NCBI GenBank assembly: GCA_900553035.1
Contig: USCC01000028.1
Span: forward strand, 1-22,489
DNA: 22,489 nucleotides
Source: an uncultured Rhodospirillaceae bacterium
Lineage (GTDB): Bacteria > Pseudomonadota > Alphaproteobacteria > CAAGCB01 > CAG-977
Direction: 5' to 3'
A program made the translations under genes and the position numbers. The notes under the pieces were generated by a model. The model searched no databases. It was given only the letters and a program-made list of their open reading frames with translations, and had not been told where the DNA came from. This document shows positions 1 through 6,616 of the stretch, piece by piece (positions within the stretch are counted from its first letter, which is position 1; each line of letters begins with the position of its first letter).

Positions 1-1
1 C

Positions 2-151
2 CTGTATCTGAAGGCATATCTTTCCCGGAAGAAGGAGATGAGGGAGGATTTGATTTTTCCGTCTCTTGCCCGTATGCCGGAGCCGAAAGAAGGCGTATCC
101 ACCGGCCGTCCGCGGGATAAGGTTTTCCGCCGGATGGGCTTTACCGAATAA
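2..151 (+). CDS. C-terminal end of an unidentified protein (5' end outside window)
   Basis: An open frame enters from the left edge in frame 2, reads 49 codons and stops at TAA (149-151). The visible tail is basic and proline-containing (it includes RKKEMRED and GRPRDKVFRRMG), which looks like coding sequence, while the other two plus frames stop early or read poorly. I do not recognise the family from this fragment. The gene points towards the tandem array and converges on parC. No hairpin terminator is obvious between its stop codon and the first repeat. Confidence 0.5.
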   Translation: MYLKAYLSRKKEMREDLIFPSLARMPEPKEGVSTGRPRDKVFRRMGFTE

Positions 152-211
152 ACGCACCGGACGGAACGCCGGTTTCACCGAAAAAGAAATATTCATAACA
201 CAATTCAGGGT

Positions 212-817
212 ACGGCAAAAGCGTCTCTGTTTTTTTGCTCAGCAACAAAAGAAGTCGATTACCTAAACACCGGAAAACAGAAGGTCGTTTCGGAAAACGC
301 TTCAAATACACTGTTCCTTTACAGCTCCCTTCAAGCTTTCCATTTCCCACAGACGGCAAAGTGTCTCCATCTTTTTTGCTCAGCAATAAAAGAAGTCGAT
401 TACCTAAACACCGGAAAACAGAAGGTCGTTTCGGAAAACGCTTCAAATACACTGTTCCTTTACAGCTCCCTTCAAGCTTTCCATTTCCCACAGACGGCAA
501 AAGCATCTCTGTCTTTTTTGCTCAGCAACAAAAGAAGTCGATTGCCTAAACACCGGAAAACAGAAGGTCGTTTCGGAAAACGCTTCAAATACACTGTTCC
601 TTTACAGCTCCCTTCAAGCTTTCCATTTCCCACAGACGGCAAAAGCATCTCTGTCTTTTTTGCTCAGCAACAAAAGAAGTCGATTGCCTAAACACCGGAA
701 AACAGAAGGTCGTTTCGGAAAACGCTTCAAATACACCGTTCCTTTACAACTCCCTTCAAGCTTTCCATTTCCCACAGACGGCAAAAGCGTCTCTGTCTTT
801 TTTGCTCAGCAACAAAA
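212..817. repeat. Tandem array, about 4.2 copies of a 141/142-bp unit
   Basis: The same unit recurs head to tail. The marker ACGGCAAA occurs at 212, 353, 494, 636 and 778, giving periods of 141, 141, 142 and 142. Copies differ by a few substitutions and one-base indels. Because 142 is not a multiple of three and the indels shift every frame, the repeated peptides that appear on translation are not a maintained protein. Each copy carries the near-perfect palindrome TTGCTCAGCAA (five occurrences; copy 2 ends AGCAAT), preceded by a T-run and followed by an A-rich segment. This gives a hairpin of about nine base pairs with one mismatch. The array fills most of the gap between the convergent gene ends and is the only content I see in 152-889. 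Confidence 0.93.
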
Positions 818-889
818 AATACCGGATTTTTGGGTTCAGACGGCCGTTTCCGCGTTTTACAGCATCCTGCATCCGCCGCCCGTTCATAT

Positions 890-924
890 AAAAAAGCGGG
901 GAAGTTACCCTCCCCGCTGCTTTT
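890..924 (-). terminator. Rho-independent terminator of parC
   Basis: Arms AGCGGGGA (895-902) and TCCCCGCT (911-918) form an eight-base-pair GC-rich stem with an eight-base loop. In the minus direction it is followed by a run of six T. The parC stop codon (925-927) lies immediately upstream. A T-run also flanks the other side, so the element could act in both directions on the convergent transcript. Confidence 0.9.
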
Positions 925-3141
925 TTAAAATTTATTGCTTTTCGGGAATCCGACCGGCGGGAACTTTCCGACCTGAGCCCGGTGCCCCATCCATCCCACA
1001 AGGTTCGTTTCAACCCGCGTCCCGTTGCCGCAGGGATAGGACAGGCCGTCTTCCTTTTTGAAAAGTTTGATGTCTGAAATACCGCATCCCTCTTCTTTGT
1101 ACTTCTGCATGAAAACGCCCTGACCGCGGCTCATTTCCGGAATTTCACGGATATCAAAAATCAGCAATTTCCGATTCTCCCCGATAACAGCGACAGTATC
1201 TCCTTCATAAGGCAGGCAGAAATGAGCCTTGTCGCCTTCTGACAGTTTCAGGATGATCTTCCCGTTCTTTGTCTGCGCCACTAAATCGTCTTCCTTTACC
1301 ACGAACCCTTTTCCGCGTTTGGAAACAATCAGACGCTTTTCACCGGGTCGGAAGACCGTCATGCTGACAATATCGTCCTCTTCGGGCAGATCAATCGACA
1401 GGCGGAGCGGTTCGCCGAAGCCGCGGCCGCGCGGAAGTTTATCCGCCATAAGCGTATAAACCCGGCCGTTCGATGCCAGAAGCAGAATCTTGTCCGTCGT
1501 CTGCACGTGCATCCCGAAACGCAGTGTGTCGCCTTCCTTGAACTTGATGTCTTCGTTCAGATCAACATGCCCCTTCAAAGCACGGATCCATCCTTTTTCA
1601 GACAGGATCACCGTAATCGGTTCACGCTCAATCATTGCCTCTAACGGAACTTCGACAATCTCAGGCGTTCCGGCCACCAGAGTACGGCGCTTGCCCAAAG
1701 ATGTCCGTGCCCCGAACTTCTGCTTCATCTGCGAAATTTCGTCCGAAATCGCCTTCCAGCGCAGGCCCTCGTCTTCCAGCAAAGCCTCCAGCCCGGCCTT
1801 TTCCTCGCCCAGCTTGTCATGCTCGCCCCTGATCTGCATTTCTTCCAGCTTGCGCAAAGAACGAAGCCGCATGTTCAGAATGGCCTCCGCCTGAACGTCG
1901 GTCAGCTTGAAACGCTTCATCAGAACAGGCTTGGGTTCGTCTTCATCCCGGATGATCCGAATGACTTCGTCCAGGTTCAAATACGCCGTCAGGAAACCTT
2001 CCAGAACCTCCATCCGGTGATTAATCTTGTCCAGCCGGTTCCGTGAACGCCGGATCAGGACTTCCTGCCGGTGTTGCAGGAACGCCTGAAGCACCTCTTT
2101 CAGATTCATTACCCGGGGAACGCCGTCCTTGTCCAAAACGTTCATGTTCAGATTGAAATTTACCTGAAGATCCGTCTGACGGAACAGATGCGCCATCAGC
2201 TGATCCGCATCAACCGTGCGGTTGCGGGGTTCCAGAACAATGCGGACATTTTCCGCCGATTCATCCCGAACGTCCGCCAGAAGGGGAAGCTTCTTTTCCA
2301 GAAGAAGCTTGGCAATACGGGTGATCAGCTCTGATTTTTTGACCTGATACGGAATTTCGGTCACAATGATTTGATACAGGCCGTGGGACAGCTGCTCTTT
2401 TTCCCAACGCGCCCGCAGACGCATGGGGCCTCGCCCTGTCTGATACGCTTTCAAAATGTTTTCCGGGCTTTCGACCAGCTGGCCGCCCGTCGGGAAATCC
2501 GGCCCCTGCACGAATTTCAAAAGGTCGGCCACTTCACTGTCCGGCTTTTTAATCAAAAGCAAAAGCGCGTCCGCCAGCTCGCCGACATTATGCGGCGGAA
2601 TGTTCGTCGCCATGCCGACCGCAATCCCCGAAGAACCGTTCGCCAGAAGGTTCGGAAACGCCGAAGGCATCACTATCGGTTCTTCTTCTTCGCCCGAGTA
2701 CGTCGGACGGAATTCAACCGTGCCGTCGTTCAGATTTTCCATAATCGCCTGCGCGACCGATGTCAGGCGCGCTTCCGTATAACGCATGGCCGCCGCATTA
2801 TCACCGTCAATATTGCCGAAGTTCCCCTGCCCTTCGACCAGCGGATAACGCACGGCAAAATCCTGAGCCAGACGCACCATTGCTTCATACACGGCCGTGT
2901 CGCCGTGCGGGTGATATTTACCGATGACGTCGCCGACAACGCGGGCGCATTTTTTAAAACCCGATTCCGGATCCAGACGCAACAGACTCATCGCGTACAG
3001 AAGACGCCTGTGAACAGGTTTCAGACCATCCCGCACATCGGGCAGAGAACGTGAGACAATTGTCGACAGCGCATAAGCCAGGTACCGCTCGCCCAGCGCT
3101 TCGGCCATTTTTGTTTCTTTGATCTGTTCGTTTTCACTCAT
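925..3141 (-). CDS. parC: DNA topoisomerase IV subunit A
   Basis: This is the breakage-reunion subunit of topoisomerase IV, which with ParE decatenates daughter chromosomes. The 738-residue product has the usual ParC length. The N-terminal DNA-gate domain includes GDVIGKYHPHGD (about 70-81), GQGNFGNIDGDNAA and the catalytic tyrosine in RYTEARL (Tyr121). A coiled-coil region and a C-terminal beta-pinwheel follow, ending in the ParC-like tail RAQVGKFPPVGFPKSNKF. The pinwheel lacks an obvious GyrA box, which favours ParC over GyrA. It starts 15 bases after the recO stop and is the last gene of the rpoZ-parC series, closed by the terminator just downstream. The quinolone-determining position equivalent to E. 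coli Ser80 is Thr82, with Glu86 retained. Confidence 0.95.
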   Translation of the reverse strand: MSENEQIKETKMAEALGERYLAYALSTIVSRSLPDVRDGLKPVHRRLLYAMSLLRLDPESGFKKCARVVGDVIGKYHPHGDTAVYEAMVRLAQDFAVRYPLVEGQGNFGNIDGDNAAAMRYTEARLTSVAQAIMENLNDGTVEFRPTYSGEEEEPIVMPSAFPNLLANGSSGIAVGMATNIPPHNVGELADALLLLIKKPDSEVADLLKFVQGPDFPTGGQLVESPENILKAYQTGRGPMRLRARWEKEQLSHGLYQIIVTEIPYQVKKSELITRIAKLLLEKKLPLLADVRDESAENVRIVLEPRNRTVDADQLMAHLFRQTDLQVNFNLNMNVLDKDGVPRVMNLKEVLQAFLQHRQEVLIRRSRNRLDKINHRMEVLEGFLTAYLNLDEVIRIIRDEDEPKPVLMKRFKLTDVQAEAILNMRLRSLRKLEEMQIRGEHDKLGEEKAGLEALLEDEGLRWKAISDEISQMKQKFGARTSLGKRRTLVAGTPEIVEVPLEAMIEREPITVILSEKGWIRALKGHVDLNEDIKFKEGDTLRFGMHVQTTDKILLLASNGRVYTLMADKLPRGRGFGEPLRLSIDLPEEDDIVSMTVFRPGEKRLIVSKRGKGFVVKEDDLVAQTKNGKIILKLSEGDKAHFCLPYEGDTVAVIGENRKLLIFDIREIPEMSRGQGVFMQKYKEEGCGISDIKLFKKEDGLSYPCGNGTRVETNLVGWMGHRAQVGKFPPVGFPKSNKF

Positions 3142-3156
3142 TTCAGCTTCACCCGT

Positions 3157-3885
3157 TTACAAACGTGTCCCCGCGAATCGCGCGACCAGACGCGAACGGA
3201 CAGCGGGAATACGGCAGTCTACCGTTTTCGCGGCATGGTTTTCAAGGAAAAAACCCGTTAAATTCAAGGCATTTTTTATTTCTTCCGCACTTTGTGCCCC
3301 CGCACCGGGACGCAACAGAAACGGCGGCAGAATCAACAGACGTTCCCGCCACGGAGCCCCCGCTTCGGCACAAACGGCACGTCCCGATTTCGGCGACACA
3401 TAGGCCAGAGCGTCGGTTCGTCCCGTCACGGCACACGCCGACAGATCCAGACCAAACCCCAATACCTCAAGCAGGTCAAGCTCCCATCGGACATACCTTT
3501 CGGCCCATCCGTCAAAAGACAGAAGGACAATCTGTTCCAGCGTTTTCTGGAAAAAATCGGGAACCGGTTCACGCTCGGGCAAAAGGCTGGACAGCGCACA
3601 GATACATGACAGAACCGTCAACCGATCCGGGTCGTTCATAACCTGTGCCGCATACGGCGTCATCAGGTCGCATGACAGAACGCCCAACTGTTCGTCCAGC
3701 CGCGCCTTCCAGAAGGCCTGAAGCAGGTTTCCCGTCTGGAACATTCCGAATTTTTTCCGGCTGAACGCGGCCCGGCACAATCCGCTCTGGCGGCCGTGCG
3801 CCGAGGTCAGGAGCGTGGCGACGGCATCATATTCCCCGTACTTCCGGACGGAAAGAAGCAGACCCGTATCGCTCCATTCAGGCAT
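3157..3885 (-). CDS. recO: DNA repair protein RecO
   Basis: RecO is a recombination mediator of the RecFOR pathway that loads RecA on SSB-coated single strands. The 242-residue protein opens with the family-typical EWSDTGLLLSVRKYGE (N-terminal OB fold). It continues with HGRQSGLCRAAFSRKK, a helical middle section, and a C-terminal part containing LSACAVTGRTDALAYVSPKSGRAV, which resembles alphaproteobacterial RecO. I chose the ATG at 3885, which overlaps the era stop by 8 nt. A longer frame starting at 3996 only adds out-of-frame era sequence. The position between era and parC is the conserved alphaproteobacterial order, and the overlap suggests translational coupling to era. Confidence 0.9.
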   Translation of the reverse strand: MPEWSDTGLLLSVRKYGEYDAVATLLTSAHGRQSGLCRAAFSRKKFGMFQTGNLLQAFWKARLDEQLGVLSCDLMTPYAAQVMNDPDRLTVLSCICALSSLLPEREPVPDFFQKTLEQIVLLSFDGWAERYVRWELDLLEVLGFGLDLSACAVTGRTDALAYVSPKSGRAVCAEAGAPWRERLLILPPFLLRPGAGAQSAEEIKNALNLTGFFLENHAAKTVDCRIPAVRSRLVARFAGTRL

Positions 3886-4777
3886 TGAAATCCAATCCCC
3901 AGTCCCGGTAACGCGCGGGATCATCTCCCCATTTTTCACGCACCTTGACGAACAGGAACAGATGAACCCGGCATTCCAGAAGCTCTTCCAGCTCAAGACG
4001 GGACTGCGTTCCGATTTTCCGGATCATCGCTCCCTTGTGCCCCAGAATGATCTGGCGCTGGTTGTCCCGTTCAACGTAAATCGTCTGATCCAGACGGACG
4101 CTGCCATCTGGGTTTTCCTTCCACATCTCTGTTTCCACCGTCAGGGCGTACGGAAGCTCCTCCCGCAGGTTCAGATAAAGCTTTTCACGCGTGATTTCCG
4201 CCGCCAGAAGCCGGTTCGGCAGATCGGATACCTGGTCTTCGGGAAACATGAAAGGCCCTTCGGGCATTCGGGAAATCAGATATTTCTCCAAATCATCCAG
4301 TCCTGCTCCGGTTACCGCCGAAACCATGAACGTTTCATCAAAAGACAGAAGTCCGTTCAGTTCCGCCGACAGAGCAATCAGTTTTTCAGGTTTGATCAGA
4401 TCGATTTTATTCAGGACAAGAACAGCCTTCTGCCGGTTCCGTTCCAGCATCCTGACGATTGAACGCGTATCATCGTCAAGCCCGCGACGCGCATCGACCA
4501 GCAACAGCCGCACGTCCGTGTATTCGGCTTCATTCCACGCCGCCGCCACCATGGCACGATCCAGCCGCCGCTTCGGTTTGAAAATGCCCGGCGTATCGAC
4601 AAGAACAATCTCACATCCGTCCTTGACCATAATGCCGCGCACCCGGGAACGCGTCGTCTGCACTTTCGGCGATACGATAGAGACCTTTGCGCCCACCATG
4701 CGGTTGACCAGCGTTGATTTCCCCGCGTTCGGAGCCCCCAGAAGCGTCACAAAGCCGCATTTCGTTCCGCTGTTCAT
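3878..4777 (-). CDS. era: GTPase Era
   Basis: Era is a GTPase that binds the 3' end of 16S rRNA during 30S subunit maturation. The 299-residue product has the complete set of G motifs: GAPNAGKST (14-22, P-loop), the TTRSRVRG switch region (41-48), DTPG (61-64), NKID (123-126) and SAVTG (153-157). The C-terminal KH domain contains QIILGHKGAMIRKIG. Length and motif spacing are those of the family. The start ATG overlaps the rnc stop in a 4-nt ATGA, and the 3' end overlaps recO by 8 nt, so rnc, era and recO are probably one coupled translational unit. Confidence 0.97.
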   Translation of the reverse strand: MNSGTKCGFVTLLGAPNAGKSTLVNRMVGAKVSIVSPKVQTTRSRVRGIMVKDGCEIVLVDTPGIFKPKRRLDRAMVAAAWNEAEYTDVRLLLVDARRGLDDDTRSIVRMLERNRQKAVLVLNKIDLIKPEKLIALSAELNGLLSFDETFMVSAVTGAGLDDLEKYLISRMPEGPFMFPEDQVSDLPNRLLAAEITREKLYLNLREELPYALTVETEMWKENPDGSVRLDQTIYVERDNQRQIILGHKGAMIRKIGTQSRLELEELLECRVHLFLFVKVREKWGDDPARYRDWGLDFNA

Positions 4778-5445
4778 TTTCCCTCAACCGTCTTCAAAAA
4801 AATTCCGGCCGCTTCCTGCCCGGCCGCCCGTTTGGAAGGGCCTTCCGCCGTAACGGGGTCATACCCCTCAACCTGCACCCGGATGATGAATGTCGGTTCG
4901 TGATCCGGCCCGGACATGTTAATCACGGAATAAACGGGCAGAGGCAGCCCCCTTCCCTGCGCCCATTCCTGCAAACGCGTCTTGGCGTCCACCGGAGGCG
5001 CCTTGAATTCCTTCATCAGCGGTTCCCAGTACCGGCGGACAAAAGACGCCGCCGCGTCCAGACCTCCGTCCAGAAACAGCGCCGCAATCACGGCTTCACA
5101 GACATCTGACAGAAGCGTTTTTGAATGCCGGTCGACCGACGGCTCTTCATGTTTCGGGAAAACAAAATACGCGCCGAGATCCAGTTTTTCCGCCACAACC
5201 GCGAGTGTTTCCGCGCGTACCAGATCCGAATGCCGGCGCGCCAGGTCGCCTTCGGCTTCTTTGGGAAAATTCGTGAACAGCATCTCCGCAACGATCAGGC
5301 CAAGCACCCGGTCACCCAGAAATTCCAGACGTTCATATCCCACGAAATAATTTCCGAACCCCAGCGTCACCGCCTGTTTCAAAAGTTCAGGCTTCTTAAA
5401 ATCATGCCCCAGCGGGCCGTAAAGCTCTTTAAACGGACGCGCCAT
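4774..5445 (-). CDS. rnc: Ribonuclease III
   Basis: RNase III is a double-strand-specific endoribonuclease that processes rRNA precursors and structured mRNAs. The 223-residue protein has the signature YERLEFLGDRVLGL with metal ligands Glu41 and Asp45, and SDVCEAVIAALFLDGG with Asp114 and Glu117. A C-terminal double-stranded-RNA-binding domain runs from about 153 to 220 (DAKTRLQEWAQG, then GPSKRAAGQEAA). I chose the ATG at 5445 because it forms a one-base TGATG overlap with the lepB stop and begins just before the conserved domain. A longer frame to 5508 only reads into lepB. Oddly, the usual T-H-R-S segment before the signature is replaced by VTLGFGNYFVGY, although all four acidic catalytic residues are intact. 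Confidence 0.95.
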   Translation of the reverse strand: MARPFKELYGPLGHDFKKPELLKQAVTLGFGNYFVGYERLEFLGDRVLGLIVAEMLFTNFPKEAEGDLARRHSDLVRAETLAVVAEKLDLGAYFVFPKHEEPSVDRHSKTLLSDVCEAVIAALFLDGGLDAAASFVRRYWEPLMKEFKAPPVDAKTRLQEWAQGRGLPLPVYSVINMSGPDHEPTFIIRVQVEGYDPVTAEGPSKRAAGQEAAGIFLKTVEGK

Positions 5446-6185
5446 CAATGTATCCCGTTGAACAGGCGTGACCACCGCACTGCCATCGGCCATCTCCAGA
5501 TTTCCCACAATCGCGCGGATCCGTCATTCGAGAAGAACAGGAATTTCGCCCGCCCGACCAGATTGACCTTCGGCACAAAGCCGACGCGAACCGAACGGCT
5601 GTCCAGAGAATTATCACGGTTATCCCCCATCATGAAGAAATGATCCTCGGGAACGACAAATTCCTCTGTATTGTCGAACGGGCCGGCGTCCGACATTTCA
5701 ATGATCGGATGCTTCACACCGTTCGGAAGCGTTTCGGTATAGCGTTCGAAACGGACGGCCTTTCCGTTTTCATTGCGCAGGACATACTCGCCTTCCGGAA
5801 CGCGCTCTGTCACTTTGCCGTTGATGTAAAGACGGCCTTCCTTCACCTGTATCCGGTCGCCCGGCAACCCGATGAGGCGCTTGATGTAATCCGTGCGGTT
5901 GTCAGAGGGCAACTTGAACACAATAACATCGCCCCGTTCGGGTTCGGTATAGAAAACGCGCCCGCCGATCAGCGGCATGCTCAACGGCAGAGAATGGCGG
6001 CTGTAACCATAGGAGAGCTTTGAAACAAAAAGATAATCACCGACCAGCAGAGACGGTATCATCGATCCTGAGGGAATGCTGAACGGTTCGGCAAAAACGG
6101 TGCGGACAAAAAGCGCAATCAGAACGGCGTACAAAACCGTTTTTACCGTATCCCAGAAACCGCCGGCATTTGTTTTTTCTTCCAT
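5445..6185 (-). CDS. lepB: Signal peptidase I
   Basis: This inner-membrane serine protease cleaves signal peptides from exported proteins. A hydrophobic anchor at about 13-31 (TVLYAVLIALFVRTVF) is followed by box B, IPSGSMIPSLL, with the catalytic Ser41. Box D, DYIKRLIGLPGD, carries the general base Lys102, and box E is FMMGDNRDNSLDSR. The product is 246 residues from the ATG at 6185. A GTG nine bases upstream (6194) would add three residues and cannot be excluded, since purine-rich segments precede both. It lies 15 bases after acpS and overlaps rnc by one base, the classic lepB-rnc-era arrangement. Confidence 0.95.
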   Translation of the reverse strand: MEEKTNAGGFWDTVKTVLYAVLIALFVRTVFAEPFSIPSGSMIPSLLVGDYLFVSKLSYGYSRHSLPLSMPLIGGRVFYTEPERGDVIVFKLPSDNRTDYIKRLIGLPGDRIQVKEGRLYINGKVTERVPEGEYVLRNENGKAVRFERYTETLPNGVKHPIIEMSDAGPFDNTEEFVVPEDHFFMMGDNRDNSLDSRSVRVGFVPKVNLVGRAKFLFFSNDGSARLWEIWRWPMAVRWSRLFNGIH

Positions 6186-6200
6186 AATCCTCACATCCTC

Positions 6201-6614
6201 TTATTTCTTTTCCGCGCTGATGATGACGACGGCCTGCGCCATCGGGTATTCATCGGTCAGGGAAACGTCTATGCGGGCTACCATATCAGCCGGTACCCGA
6301 CTCTGCAAACGCTTTAGCGCCCCGCCCGTTAATTTCATGACAGGCTGTCCGGTCGGCAGGTTTGAGTTCTCCATATCCTTCCAGAAAACGCCCAGCCGGA
6401 GCCCTGTCCCGAGTGCCTTTGAGCAAGCTTCCTTCGCGGCAAAGCGCATGGCATAGGCCGAAGCCCGACGGCGTGCTGATTTTTCGCCCCTTGCCTCGCA
6501 TGCGGCGATTTCATGCGGGGTATAAATCCGGGCACAGAAAGCGTCGCCGAACCGTTCCAGTGAACGTTCCACCCGGCGGATATCAATCAGATCCGTTCCA
6601 ATACCGATAATCAT
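6201..6614 (-). CDS. acpS: Holo-[acyl-carrier-protein] synthase
   Basis: AcpS transfers 4'-phosphopantetheine from CoA to the serine of acyl carrier protein, activating fatty-acid synthesis. The 137-residue product begins MIIGIGTDLIDIRRVE, with the metal-binding Asp8, and has the second motif RFAAKEACSKALGTG with Glu62. The C-terminal DVSLTDEYPMAQAVV strand is also family-typical. I chose the ATG at 6614 because the conserved motif starts there; the longer frame to 6656 reads back into the upstream gene. Only two bases separate it from the stop of the (p)ppGpp synthetase gene. The pdxJ gene often found next to acpS in other bacteria is absent. Confidence 0.95.
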   Translation of the reverse strand: MIIGIGTDLIDIRRVERSLERFGDAFCARIYTPHEIAACEARGEKSARRRASAYAMRFAAKEACSKALGTGLRLGVFWKDMENSNLPTGQPVMKLTGGALKRLQSRVPADMVARIDVSLTDEYPMAQAVVIISAEKK

Positions 6615-6616
6615 GG

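Noticed and set aside
212..817. CRISPR array
   Set aside because: The whole 141/142-bp unit is repeated with no unique spacers, and no cas genes are present.
235..1061. Plus- and minus-strand ORFs with repeated peptides across the tandem array
   Set aside because: They are produced by the DNA repeat. The period is not a constant multiple of three, frames shift between copies, and the minus-strand frames run into the parC terminator or overlap parC.
2371..3054. Long plus-strand ORF opposite parC
   Set aside because: It is antisense to a highly conserved gene, and its arginine/histidine-rich translation is typical of a shadow frame.
925..3141. GyrA instead of ParC
   Set aside because: No recognisable GyrA box in the C-terminal domain, shorter length, and the position after recO with a ParC-type tail favour ParC.
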